A stretch of DNA of 50,180 nucleotides from a virus, in IMG/VR virus record IMGVR_UViG_3300036398_002804, positions 1-50,180 of that record. One strand, written 5' to 3'. This document shows, piece after piece, positions 21,032 through 28,768 of this stretch. Under the pieces are notes generated by a model. It had not been told where the DNA came from. It saw only the letters and a program-made list of their open reading frames with translations, and did no database searches. Every line of letters begins with the position of its first letter. Within the stretch, counting starts at the first letter, position 1. The translations under genes and the position numbers were made by a program.

Positions 21032-21346
21032 ATGACCAACTTAGTAGAACTTACAGAGGATGAGTGGTTTGAACAGTTCAAGCCGCTTCCAAACCTTATA
21101 GACCCTAATGCTTCATTTAATGACGGTGAGCATGGCTATATGTTTGAGACATATGGTGCAGAGTTAGATGTTGTCAAAGCCCATGACCCTAATAGGATAT
21201 GGACTTATTGTGACGGAGACAATGGTGGTACCTATATATTTCAGGGTATGCGTATAGTTAATAGGATTGGTTATTTTATAACTACCCTGCCTTATTATAA
21301 TAGCCAAGACTATCAAATACAAATAAGTAAAGAAGGGGACGAGTAA
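21032..21346 (+). CDS. Conserved phage protein, 104 aa
   Basis: GAAAGGA precedes ATG. LTEDEWFEQFKPLPNLIDPN, GYMFETYGAELDVVKAHDPN, then RIWTYCDGDNGGTYIFQGMR and VNRIGYFIT. This DxxxVWTxxDGDxG-type protein is common on phages and plasmids of Actinobacteria; function unknown. Confidence 0.75.
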   Translation: MTNLVELTEDEWFEQFKPLPNLIDPNASFNDGEHGYMFETYGAELDVVKAHDPNRIWTYCDGDNGGTYIFQGMRIVNRIGYFITTLPYYNSQDYQIQISKEGDE

Positions 21347-21867
21347 TGCATACACTACACTACTGGTTAGTAGAGGCAGAGGATAAAGAGCAAGCAAGAG
21401 CCAATGTCACTGATAGATTAATTAATGATGACGGACAAAGGTTTGTTGAATGGTCAGACTGGCATGTTGTTGGTGGTGGTCGTTGGAGCGATAGCCAATA
21501 CAATGATTCATCTGACATGATCGTCTCATATACTGAGAAGCCTGCATTGTTTGATAGTATAATCGAAGATTGCAAAAAGGCAAGGGTAAAAGAAATGCAA
21601 GACTGTATGTCTAAGATAAACACTGATAAGTTTACTAGCAATATGGTTGACTATATATCAAACAATGGTTCATTAGGGGAATTAAGGTTTGATATGAACT
21701 CATACTATATAAAGTCAGCAAGTAACCTAATGGATGAGGTCTATACCCATAACAGTTACTTTTACGACTTAATCGAATATACCGCCAGCATGGAGTACAT
21801 ACAGAGCGCTATTGACAACAAGAACCCTGCCATGCTATTCTTAGTTCCTATTGACTTTCACTTCTAA
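21346..21867 (+). CDS. Conserved phage/plasmid protein, 173 aa
   Basis: TAATG start. HYWLVEAEDKEQARANVTDR, then WSDWHVVGGGRWS, a pattern known from actinobacterial mobile elements, and a long helical C-terminal part. The W-D-W-GGGRW core looks like a ligand-binding fold. Function unknown. Coupled to the gene at 21032. Confidence 0.7.
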   Translation: MHTLHYWLVEAEDKEQARANVTDRLINDDGQRFVEWSDWHVVGGGRWSDSQYNDSSDMIVSYTEKPALFDSIIEDCKKARVKEMQDCMSKINTDKFTSNMVDYISNNGSLGELRFDMNSYYIKSASNLMDEVYTHNSYFYDLIEYTASMEYIQSAIDNKNPAMLFLVPIDFHF

Positions 21868-21876
21868 GGAGATACT

Positions 21877-21975
21877 ATGTATAACGATGATGACGATATT
21901 GAGGAAATAGAGGAAGTTCCTTTTGAGGAACAACACTTAGTTGATATTGAGGTTCTAGATGAGGAGCAAGAGTAA
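21877..21975 (+). CDS. Highly acidic protein, 32 aa
   Basis: AAGGAGA 5 bases before ATG; stop overlaps the next ATG (TAATG). Over half the residues are Asp or Glu (MYNDDDDIEEIEEVPFEEQH). It could be a DNA mimic or a chaperone-like partner of the next protein (inference). Confidence 0.6.
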   Translation: MYNDDDDIEEIEEVPFEEQHLVDIEVLDEEQE

Positions 21976-22328
21976 TGGGAGCAAGAATTAATTACGTATT
22001 CAGAGACCGTGAAGACAGCCCTGCTGTAGTACTATATAGCCACTGGGGTGAGACTGAATGGCGACGGGACATAGCAATGGCTCTAAAGCATTCTAAACCT
22101 AGATGGGAAGACACATCTTACTTCACACGTATGATGATTAGTTATCTTATTCAGGATGAAGTCTTAGGAGAAACAGGTTTTGGTATTTATGCTATTAATG
22201 ACATCACTCAGGATCTAGGCGATGAAACTGTAATCATTGACATGACTAATAGAACTATCATGAATGATGTAGCAGTTGATTGGGATAATTTTATTCAGGC
22301 GTACATGCCTGTTGCTGCGGCGATCTAA
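21975..22328 (+). CDS. Conserved actinobacterial/phage protein, 117 aa
   Basis: GARINYVFRDREDSPAVVLY, SHWGETEW, then SYFTRMMISYLIQDEV and ETGFGIYAI. I know this SHWGETxW family from Actinobacteria and their phages; it has no established function. It follows the acidic 32-aa gene in the same transcript. Confidence 0.75.
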   Translation: MGARINYVFRDREDSPAVVLYSHWGETEWRRDIAMALKHSKPRWEDTSYFTRMMISYLIQDEVLGETGFGIYAINDITQDLGDETVIIDMTNRTIMNDVAVDWDNFIQAYMPVAAAI

Positions 22329-22360
22329 GGGTTGGGGTCACCCTAGATCAACATAATGGT

Positions 22361-22394
22361 GAGAGGGCATGAGTGTGGTGGCTTGTGTCCTCTC
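22361..22394 (+). repeat. Long hairpin after the operon
   Basis: GAGAGGGCATGAG (22361-22373) pairs with CTTGTGTCCTCTC (22382-22394) over 13 positions, with a C-A mismatch and G-U pairs. Not followed by a U run. It may end or stabilise the upstream transcript; a TGG-TATAAT box follows at 22406-22411. Confidence 0.5.
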
Positions 22395-22419
22395 CCAACT
22401 ATTGGTATAATGAAAGGTA

Positions 22420-22650
22420 ATGATGAGAACTAGAGTTTTGCGTGCCAGCAAAGAGGAGAAGGTAGCAGTATCCATTGGCAAACTATTATCTGACTTTCAC
22501 CTTGATTTAGAAAAGGTTGGTTTTCATTTGGCTAAATCTATTCCTTACACTATTTATCGCAGGGCATTGGAAGTATTAGCAAGTGCTGAGTTTCAAGAAA
22601 ACGAAGTAGAAAAAAACAAATTGGAGTATCGTGTTGACAGACTTTTCTAG
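22420..22650 (+). CDS. Small basic helical protein, 76 aa
   Basis: GAAAGG sits between the -10 box and ATG. RASKEEKVAVSIGKLLSDFH, LDLEKVGFHLAKSIPYTIYR and RALEVLASAEFQ are helical. Similar actinophage proteins occur next to the following gene. Function unknown. Confidence 0.65.
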   Translation: MMRTRVLRASKEEKVAVSIGKLLSDFHLDLEKVGFHLAKSIPYTIYRRALEVLASAEFQENEVEKNKLEYRVDRLF

Positions 22651-22906
22651 CATATGTAATATCTTAGGCAAACTTTACTCTACCTATAAAGAAGATAAAG
22701 ATTTTAAAGACTTTATAGATTTCAATGACTTGGGTCTACCGCTTGCCTACTTCGTTGCTGAGAATCTTTGTGAGGTATCAGATGACGGGGCACGGTATAT
22801 AACAGAAACATGGACACTATTCCTAGCAGGGTTAAACCTAGAGGATACTGGTTGGTCTGATTTAGACGAGATGTTTGAAAGTGCAGAGGATGATAGCCAG
22901 CCTTAG
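22631..22906 (+). CDS. Unknown acidic protein, 91 aa
   Basis: GTG start 20 bases inside the upstream gene, with GGAG 4 bases before it. DFKDFIDFNDLGLPLAYFVA, CEVSDDGARYITETWTLFLA and an acidic end. Forms an overlapping pair with the gene at 22420. No family recognised. Confidence 0.65.
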   Translation: MLTDFSSICNILGKLYSTYKEDKDFKDFIDFNDLGLPLAYFVAENLCEVSDDGARYITETWTLFLAGLNLEDTGWSDLDEMFESAEDDSQP

Positions 22907-22930
22907 CAATAATGGCTCGGGGTATCTATT

Positions 22931-23042
22931 CCAAACCTCCAAACCTCATTTACGAAAAAGACATTAAGAACCCAATTCAAAAAATCCCAGAAAGTTTGAC
23001 AAACCTCCAAACCTCCAAACCTTTCAAACCTTCAAACCTCCA
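22931..23042. repeat. CCAAACCT repeat cluster
   Basis: Seven AAACCT words: two at 22931-22947 and five at 23000-23041, mostly spaced 8 bases (CCAAACCT units). The stretch 22907-23071 has no gene. The same word and its complement recur throughout 23300-23890. Confidence 0.6.
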
Positions 23043-23071
23043 TATCTAATATATAGATGTATAATAATATT

Positions 23072-23254
23072 ATGAGCCCAAAGCACTTTTCCAAACAAAT
23101 GTTTAGTCCTTACTTTCAATCTGATCATTATAAAAATGAATCTCCAGAGATGATAATGCAAAGGTCTATAGAGAAGAAGTTATTATGGTTTGTTACTATA
23201 CCTATAAGGGTATTACGAACTCTTTTTAAATTCCCGCCCCGCCGTAAATCATAG
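23072..23254 (+). CDS. Basic small protein, 60 aa
   Basis: TATAAT at 23060-23065 lies 6 bases before ATG (leaderless). MSPKHFSKQMFSPYFQSDHY starts the protein and a basic amphipathic end (IPIRVLRTLFKFPPRRKS) closes it. The DNA for that end takes part in a 50-bp direct repeat with the non-coding 23773-23822. No family. Confidence 0.5.
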   Translation: MSPKHFSKQMFSPYFQSDHYKNESPEMIMQRSIEKKLLWFVTIPIRVLRTLFKFPPRRKS

Positions 23255-23822
23255 TACTATTAGACATTACGAAGCGGGAAAAAAAATCCCAGAAATATAC
23301 AGATTATTCCCATAGTTATCAAACCTTTCTATACTTTTTTCCTGGTTTTCTAATACTTTTATAACTTTTTTGTTATTTTTTTATGGGGGTTTTTAGGCAT
23401 AAAAGGTTTGACAAACCATGGTATTGGGGATACAATGCATGCCGCATATGAAGGTTTGGAAGGTTTGAAGGTTTGGGATAGGGAGGTTTGGCCGCCAGAG
23501 GATTACGACGCCCTCTATAAAAACGCTCAATCACCCACTTTACTCCACTTTCCTCCATTCTTACCCTATCAAAAAAATATCAGTAAGAATTATCTTTCAT
23601 ACCAAACCTCCAAACCACCCATCCAGAAGCCTTCTAAGCCCTATTTAAGCGGGTATCAAACCATCGCTCTGGCTCCATATTGTGCATATTCTAATTATCA
23701 AACCAGATAGTTGCACATACTATCAAACCTTCATATCTGGCTATCTGGGATATCTGGCATATCTGGAATACAAGGTTTGTTATTACACTAGGGGTATTAC
23801 GATACTCTTTACATTCCCGCCG
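23186..23822. repeat. Imperfect 50-bp direct repeat, copies at both ends
   Basis: Copy 1 at about 23186-23237 and copy 2 at about 23773-23822 share GGTTTGTTAxTAxxC, GGGTATTACGA, ACTCTTT and ATTCCCGCC in the same order and spacing. Only copy 1 lies in a gene. Confidence 0.6.
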
Positions 23823-23928
23823 AATTTAGGATGCTAACCGATATTGCCCATGTTGGGCAGGGGAAGGTTTGTTAGTTCTATTTTGCGCCGAACTTTACAT
23901 TTTCCCCGATTTATGGGATAATAGGTTG
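23255..23928. other. Gene-poor region rich in AGGTTTG / CAAACCT
   Basis: No convincing gene in 674 bases, unusual in this dense genome. It holds many AGGTTTG or CAAACC words in both orientations (for example GGTTTG-AC-AAACC at about 23404-23417), four TATCTGG units 8-9 bases apart at 23734-23766, and T-rich runs at 23330-23395. A replication, packaging or RNA element is possible (inference). Confidence 0.5.
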
Positions 23929-24375
23929 ATGAGACACAAAACAGAACCACCCCACGGTACTCGTTCTGGATATGACTGGCATAGGCGAGATATGAAAGAA
24001 AGTCCATGCCGTGAATGTCAAGAAGCCGAAAGGGCTTATTGGAGACATCAAAGAGTTATTCGTAATGAACAGATAAACAGATTAAGAAAATTTAATAGAT
24101 TTCACAGACCAAATGCCAGAAGACATTTTCGTAGAAATAATACAGAACCAGGAAATTACTCTGAAGCCCAAGTACTTGTAATTTATGGGACTGATTGTCA
24201 TATATGCCAAACCCCTATAGATTTATCTGCTCCAAGACAGGTTGGAAAACCTGGATGGGAAAAAGGTTTACATATAGATCATGTATATCCTTTGTCTAAA
24301 GGTGGTTTAGATACTATAGAAAATGTAAAGCCTTCTCACGGTCAGTGTAATGTTATTAAGTGGGCTACTGTTTGA
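23929..24375 (+). CDS. HNH endonuclease, 148 aa
   Basis: The start at 23929 fits TTTACA-17-GATAAT-6-ATG (23894-23922). Residues 8-40 hold the actinophage motif HGTRSGYDWHRRDMKESPCR with a second CxxC; residues 95-145 hold the HNH core: CHICQTPID, LHIDHVYPLSKGG and IENVKPSHGQCN. It cleaves DNA; in phages such enzymes serve packaging or homing. No terminase is nearby, so a homing or accessory role is more likely. Its end overlaps the convergent gene by 11 bases. Confidence 0.85.
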   Translation: MRHKTEPPHGTRSGYDWHRRDMKESPCRECQEAERAYWRHQRVIRNEQINRLRKFNRFHRPNARRHFRRNNTEPGNYSEAQVLVIYGTDCHICQTPIDLSAPRQVGKPGWEKGLHIDHVYPLSKGGLDTIENVKPSHGQCNVIKWATV

Positions 24376-24970
24376 CTTCCCCGTTAAAATTACCATAAAT
24401 AACTTTCTTGGCTTTCCACTCTTCTTCTGACATTAATTCCTTTTTTACCATTACGTAGTCTGGGCCTTTTGTAAAATACCAGTGGTCTGGCTCTACGAAA
24501 TGAAAGAATATGGCGCCGTAATTGTTATTGTTTTTATCTGGAAAATCTGGTCGCCAATGTAACTGATCTTCTCCATAAAAACAAAGGGCTTCATTTTCTT
24601 TTAAGCAATAACTAATCCCCTCAACAACTAGTGGCCACGGTGTTTTATAGTATACGCATAAATCTAAGGTATACGTACAGGCATTGCTGTCTTTATGAAC
24701 CATTAAAAAAGAATCTTCTCCTTCATAATGACAAAAAAGAGTATATGATGGCAAAAGTGTTTCGCTGTTAAAAACCGCCCTAGCCTTTGGTAAAATTTTG
24801 TTTGCATATTTTGTTAAAATTGGCAACTGAACTTGATTAAGTAGTAGTCTTCTTCCAAAATCTGACCTTGCCTGTAAAGTTTTTAATCCTTCAGACAATT
24901 CTTGTTTTAAATTAAAAAAGTCTTCTTCTGATAAAAGATTTTTTAATATTTTAGGGCTTTCAACTTTCAT
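24365..24970 (-). CDS. Fe(II)/2-oxoglutarate oxygenase-like protein, 201 aa
   Basis: The pattern MVHKDSNACTYTLDLCVYYK (H-x-D at about 92-94) and QLHWRPDFP near 136-144 fits a double-stranded beta-helix oxygenase with metal ligands H, D and a distal H. CLKENEALCFYGEDQLHW is typical of phage and cyanobacterial relatives. Substrate unknown. It faces the HNH gene. Confidence 0.65.
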   Translation of the reverse strand: MKVESPKILKNLLSEEDFFNLKQELSEGLKTLQARSDFGRRLLLNQVQLPILTKYANKILPKARAVFNSETLLPSYTLFCHYEGEDSFLMVHKDSNACTYTLDLCVYYKTPWPLVVEGISYCLKENEALCFYGEDQLHWRPDFPDKNNNNYGAIFFHFVEPDHWYFTKGPDYVMVKKELMSEEEWKAKKVIYGNFNGEVKQ

Positions 24971-24983
24971 TTTTTAGTTTTTT

Positions 24984-25067
24984 CTAATTATCTTTACATT
25001 TTTTGCCATTGGCATGCTTTTCAGCCTTAATTTTTGTTTTGATATTTGCTAAGTTAACAATAGCCAT
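24984..25067 (-). CDS. Basic microprotein, 27 aa
   Basis: MAIVNLANIKTKIKAEKHAN then GKKCKDN. TGT-TATAAT on the minus strand (25078-25073) lies 5 bases before ATG, consistent with the leaderless grammar. It lies upstream of the oxygenase. Confidence 0.45.
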   Translation of the reverse strand: MAIVNLANIKTKIKAEKHANGKKCKDN

Positions 25068-25137
25068 ATTTTATTATAACATGTAAAATTTATCATTTTG
25101 CTTTGCCTTTACCGCCAAACTTTGATATAATAGATAT

Positions 25138-25368
25138 ATGTGGTGGTCATGGGTATTAGCAATTATAGGTGTTGCAGGCATATATTTTGTCGGCCGAAAA
25201 GATAAATGGGGATGGTTTGTTTTACTATTCAATGAGTCTTTATGGATAGCCTATGCACTAATAACAAACCAATATGGCTTTATATTTTCCGCCCTTGCCT
25301 ATGCAATAGTTTATATTAAGGCTTATGTCCATTGGTCAAAAGAACCTGTAAATGAAATACCTCTTTAG
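25138..25368 (+). CDS. Small membrane protein with three helices, 76 aa
   Basis: Leaderless: TGA-TATAAT (25126-25131) lies 6 bases before ATG, with TTGCCT 17 bases upstream. Three membrane segments at about 3-19, 26-43 and 47-65 (WWSWVLAIIGVAGIYFVG, WGWFVLLFNESLWIAYALIT). The layout recalls a piece of PnuC-like transporters, but too short to assign. Coupled with the following oxygenase gene. Confidence 0.65.
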   Translation: MWWSWVLAIIGVAGIYFVGRKDKWGWFVLLFNESLWIAYALITNQYGFIFSALAYAIVYIKAYVHWSKEPVNEIPL

Positions 25369-25380
25369 AAGGAGTCTATT

Positions 25381-26016
25381 ATGGAATTAAACGAACCTCA
25401 TACAAATCTTACTTGGCCTGGAAAACTGCAACCAAGTACTACTGTTGGTGGCTGTATTGATATTTATAAAAATGTTTGGCCAAATCCAGAAGAAACCATA
25501 GCAATGATTGAGGATGCTTGCGCTAACTCTGAGTCTGGAATGAATTGGGAGCGTGCTGGAACTAAAGGACATGGCATAAATCAGACAGCAAGAACTAATT
25601 ATCATATAAGAATTTCAGCGCTGGCTGAAAATGGTTTTACTATTGCTCAGAACATACATAATCAAATGCATAAACTTCTTTTAGCCTATACAATGCCTTA
25701 TGCTGAAAAATATGTAATTCATGAAAAATTTTGGCATGAACATTACTATATGATTAAATATAGCGATGGTCAACAATATAAGGCTCATTACGATGGACAT
25801 ACATCAAGTGCCCGTGTGCTATCTGCCATATTATACTTAAATAATAATTATGAAGGCGGGCATGTTGAGTTTACAAATTTTGGCATAAAAATTAAACCAG
25901 AGCCAGGAATGCTTTTACTCTTTCCTTCAAACTATGCATATACACATATTGCTCATCCTGTAGTAGAAGGAAGTAAATATGCAATTGTTACTTGGATACA
26001 TGATAGGAAAGTATAA
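25381..26016 (+). CDS. Prolyl-4-hydroxylase-like 2OG-Fe(II) oxygenase, 211 aa
   Basis: AAGGAG 6 bases before ATG. Metal ligands: H136 and D138 in AHYDGH and H189 or H192 in THIAHPV; the 2-oxoglutarate basic residue lies in SKYAIVTW. FPSNYAYTHIAHPVVEGSKY is the typical C-terminal strand. It would hydroxylate a protein or other substrate using Fe(II), oxygen and 2-oxoglutarate. The collagen-like fibre of this phage is a possible target (speculation). Confidence 0.85.
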   Translation: MELNEPHTNLTWPGKLQPSTTVGGCIDIYKNVWPNPEETIAMIEDACANSESGMNWERAGTKGHGINQTARTNYHIRISALAENGFTIAQNIHNQMHKLLLAYTMPYAEKYVIHEKFWHEHYYMIKYSDGQQYKAHYDGHTSSARVLSAILYLNNNYEGGHVEFTNFGIKIKPEPGMLLLFPSNYAYTHIAHPVVEGSKYAIVTWIHDRKV

Positions 26017-26044
26017 TAACAAACAACGCAATGAACGGAATAAA

Positions 26045-26257
26045 ATGAAGAATAATGTAGATTTTGACAAACCAATTAAACAGTATATATTTGAATGCTG
26101 TATCGACTGTGGAAGGTTTATTAGGACAAAAGACAAAGCCAAACTAATATTATTTATGTACGATCATTATGGGGAAAAGGGTATTAAGCGTTGCTATCAC
26201 AGGTGGTACGGGGAGTTTGTTTATACCCTGCTAAATTGGAAGTATCGAAATGTATGA
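26045..26257 (+). CDS. Small cysteine protein, 70 aa
   Basis: ATG at 26045 follows ACGGAATAAA. IFECCIDCGRFIRTKDKAKL and CYHRWYGEFVYTLLNW; CCxxC, C and H may bind zinc. Its end overlaps the next gene by 8 bases. No family. Confidence 0.55.
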   Translation: MKNNVDFDKPIKQYIFECCIDCGRFIRTKDKAKLILFMYDHYGEKGIKRCYHRWYGEFVYTLLNWKYRNV

Positions 26258-26411
26258 GACAATGCATACAAACCTTACTTGGAACGACGACGGTATCTGG
26301 AAAGGTTGGACATATAGCATAACCAAAAACCTTTATCACTTTAATGATGTAGGAAATAAATCTCTTATAGGGTTATGGGAAGATCAATGGAAAAGGGAGT
26401 CAGATCATTAA
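26250..26411 (+). CDS. Tryptophan-rich small protein, 53 aa
   Basis: MYETMHTNLTWNDDGIWKGW, then HFNDVGNKSLIGLWEDQWKR. Overlaps both neighbours. No family; five tryptophans in 53 residues. Confidence 0.55.
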   Translation: MYETMHTNLTWNDDGIWKGWTYSITKNLYHFNDVGNKSLIGLWEDQWKRESDH

Positions 26412-26541
26412 AGTTCTTTGCTTTGATTGTGGATCTACCTTTACCCTGCCAGATTTGACAGACAAGCCTACCAAAAGATGTCCTATATGTAAGGATAAAC
26501 TTGAAGATGAGTTATTAGATAGGTGGTTCGGAAATACATGA
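26407..26541 (+). CDS. Rubredoxin-like zinc ribbon with ATT start, 44 aa
   Basis: KVLCFDCGSTFTLPD and KRCPICKDKLEDELL are two CxxC knuckles in the rubredoxin or zinc-ribbon style. No ATG, GTG or TTG precedes the first knuckle in frame; ATT at 26407 with AAAGGGAG 7 bases upstream is the best start. The stop overlaps the next ATG (ATGA). Confidence 0.55.
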   Translation: MKVLCFDCGSTFTLPDLTDKPTKRCPICKDKLEDELLDRWFGNT

Positions 26542-26663
26542 AAGACTTAGTTGATTTAGCCATTTCAATGACAGAAATAGACACAGGCATTAATCTATCC
26601 CTTCAGGAAAGGAAGGATATGGTTAAACGCATACTGGCAAAAGTAGAAGATATTAACCAATAG
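26538..26663 (+). CDS. Small helical protein, 41 aa
   Basis: ATGA-coupled to the zinc ribbon. MKDLVDLAISMTEIDTGINL, then SLQERKDMVKRILAKVEDI. All helical, function unknown. Confidence 0.55.
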   Translation: MKDLVDLAISMTEIDTGINLSLQERKDMVKRILAKVEDINQ

Positions 26664-26704
26664 TGTGTATTGACTTTTCCGACAATATGTGAGATAATAA
26701 TTTA

Positions 26705-27283
26705 ATGAATCAAATAATATATAACTCTTTCCCAAGATCAGGTAATGTCTACTCTGGATCTGTGTCACGTTATTTTTTTGACTCAATGTATGCAACAGTT
26801 CACATACCTGAAATTTTTAACGTCAAAGACTTGGACACTGTAACAATTTTTAGAAAGCCAGAAGACGCCATATCATCATTAATTAACAAGCAATCTGAAC
26901 CTTCTATAAAAATAGAAAAAGAAGAAATAGCCCTACTGTGCGTTCCTTTGTGCAATGAGTATAGAAAATATATAAATTATGCTAAGGCTAATAAAGATTT
27001 AATATACATAGGTATATTTGAGGATTTAATTACAGATACTGTAAAACATTTTGAAGATGTTGCTAAAAAATTTCAAAGAGAACTTAGTTTTGATTACAAA
27101 AATAAGTTTAAAAATGCTAAATTTGAAGGCAAACTATGGGATGACAGATATGACGGACATATGCCAAGACCAAAAGATGCTATTAGAATTGACATAGAAG
27201 ATAAAATAAGTTCATTAGCATCTATAAAGGAAATAAATAAAGAATATATAGACTTTATATCTCAATATTCAACAACTATTTAA
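26705..27283 (+). CDS. Sulfotransferase-like protein, 192 aa
   Basis: Leaderless: TTGACT-17-GATAAT-6-ATG (26670-26698). SFPRSGNVYSG at 8-18 fits the PAPS-binding 5'-phosphosulfate loop and FRKPEDAISSL at about 52-62 fits the 3'-phosphate motif of sulfotransferases. The rest is helical. It would move a sulfo group from PAPS to a sugar or other acceptor. Only fairly sure, as the glycine-lysine motif common in larger members is missing. Confidence 0.7.
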   Translation: MNQIIYNSFPRSGNVYSGSVSRYFFDSMYATVHIPEIFNVKDLDTVTIFRKPEDAISSLINKQSEPSIKIEKEEIALLCVPLCNEYRKYINYAKANKDLIYIGIFEDLITDTVKHFEDVAKKFQRELSFDYKNKFKNAKFEGKLWDDRYDGHMPRPKDAIRIDIEDKISSLASIKEINKEYIDFISQYSTTI

Positions 27284-27295
27284 GGGGTAAAGAAA

Positions 27296-27991
27296 ATGAA
27301 AAAAAATATTATTAAACATGAAAGTGCTCTTGAAGAATACCCTGACATTTTGGTCCCTGCTAAAACAAAAGTACCAGAGTGGTATAAAAAAATAATGTCG
27401 TTTTCTGGCGATAAAATAATTAATTTAAAAGACAATTCAATTAACGAAACAATTAAAAAATGTATTCCATTTTTAGAATCTCTTTCTGTTGGCTACATGA
27501 TTACACTACCATTTGATTTATATGTTAAAGATAACAACGGTACACCTAATATTATTGTTAAAAACAAGGATCATAATATAAGAACTAGAGGCGCTGTAGC
27601 AGATAAAAATTTAGTGCCTACTGGATTTTATCCATTAGAGTATACCTGGGATACAAATATATCATTTTCTGTTCCTAAAAAATACAGTATATTGATAACT
27701 CATCCACTTAACAGAAATGACTTACCATTTCATACTTTATCTGGAATAATTGATGGTCCATATATTAATACACCGCATGGAAATTTTCCTTTTTATATTA
27801 AAAATGGATTTGAAGGAATTATTTCACAAGGAACACCAATTATGCAACTTATTCCATTTCAACAAGAATCTTGGAAAGCAAAAAAAACTAAAGGTTTGAC
27901 CTATGAAGGAGAATTAAACGGCAAAAGGTCTAAACTACTTCTTGCTAATTGGTACAAAAAAAACTATTGGATTAAAAAAGAATATGAATAG
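27296..27991 (+). CDS. Phage protein with PEWYK...IKKCxPF pattern, 231 aa
   Basis: AAGGGG 6 bases before ATG. VPEWYKKIM, TIKKCIPFLESLSVGYMITL, LPFHTLSGIIDGPYINTPHG, NFPFYIKNGF and GTPIMQLIPFQQESWK in this order are familiar from phage proteins, mainly of cyanophages and marine phages, of unknown function. The predicted fold is a beta-rich barrel. It stands between a sulfotransferase-like and a flavin-monooxygenase-like gene, in one operon. Confidence 0.7.
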   Translation: MKKNIIKHESALEEYPDILVPAKTKVPEWYKKIMSFSGDKIINLKDNSINETIKKCIPFLESLSVGYMITLPFDLYVKDNNGTPNIIVKNKDHNIRTRGAVADKNLVPTGFYPLEYTWDTNISFSVPKKYSILITHPLNRNDLPFHTLSGIIDGPYINTPHGNFPFYIKNGFEGIISQGTPIMQLIPFQQESWKAKKTKGLTYEGELNGKRSKLLLANWYKKNYWIKKEYE

Positions 27992-28003
27992 AAATGATAT
28001 AAA

Positions 28004-28696
28004 ATGAATTTTTATTGGTTTGGTCGTCATTTAGATAAAAATTTAGATTATGTTTCAGATTTATTAGAAGATTCTGGATTTTATGGTTGGCTACTTCCAT
28101 ATGCTGCAGGTTTGCCAGATCCTTTTACCAGAATAGCAAGATCACTTAACACACAACAAAAATTAAAATATCTTGTTGCTGTTCGCCCTTACACCATATC
28201 TCCTCAATATTTGTTGGCTATTTCAAAATCATTAGATTTAATTCAAGAAGATAGGGTTAGAATTAATTTTGTTCCTGGACTTATTTTAAACAAAGAAGAA
28301 GAGTTATTTGGTGGCATATTATCAGAAGTTAATGATTCTAGTAGTTTTATTGATAGAAAAAAATATTTTTGTTCCTACATTAAAGAATTTAGTAATTTAA
28401 AAGTAAAAAAACCTTATGTTTATACTTCTGGACTATCAGATAGTATATGCCCAAATATAGAAAATTTTGGAGATTCTAATATAGTTTCGTATGGTAGGTT
28501 AATTGAAGGAAAACTTGATAATTTTGATAAAAACAAAATAATATTTTTTCCTGCTGTATCAGTTTCTAACTTTAAAGAAAAGGTAGCGGAAATAAAACAA
28601 AAAGGTTATAACAATATAATGACTCATACCAGTGGAGATACAGATTTTAGTTTAGCATTAGAAATATTCAAAGAAGTTAAAAAGTTAAATACTTAA
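28004..28696 (+). CDS. SsuD-like flavin monooxygenase (luciferase-like), short form, 230 aa
   Basis: LKYLVAVRPYTISPQYLLAI then SKSLDLIQEDRVRINFVPGL closely follows the VAVRPGxxSPxxxA...LDxLSxGRxxxNxVxG core of alkanesulfonate monooxygenase and other luciferase-like enzymes. The protein is about 230 residues against about 360-380 for SsuD, and the N-terminal strand FYWFGRH replaces the usual start, so it is a shortened member. It would use reduced flavin to oxidise a small substrate, possibly an organosulfur or sugar-linked one. The host link to the neighbouring sulfotransferase is only inferred. Confidence 0.7.
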   Translation: MNFYWFGRHLDKNLDYVSDLLEDSGFYGWLLPYAAGLPDPFTRIARSLNTQQKLKYLVAVRPYTISPQYLLAISKSLDLIQEDRVRINFVPGLILNKEEELFGGILSEVNDSSSFIDRKKYFCSYIKEFSNLKVKKPYVYTSGLSDSICPNIENFGDSNIVSYGRLIEGKLDNFDKNKIIFFPAVSVSNFKEKVAEIKQKGYNNIMTHTSGDTDFSLALEIFKEVKKLNT

Positions 28697-28768
28697 GCAA
28701 TAGTGCCTTCTTAAAGCAAGGTGTGGTTGACTTATCCTATTCCGACTAAATTGCAGTTATAATGTATT

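Noticed and set aside
22931-23041. Short repeats as a CRISPR array
   Set aside because: Units are 8 bases without unique spacers of 30 bases or more; no cas genes seen.
23408-23710. A 100-codon plus-strand frame in the AGGTTTG region
   Set aside because: Needs a TTG start without a ribosome site or -10 spacing; its product is low-complexity Ser/Pro/Tyr derived from the AAACC repeats; no familiar motif.
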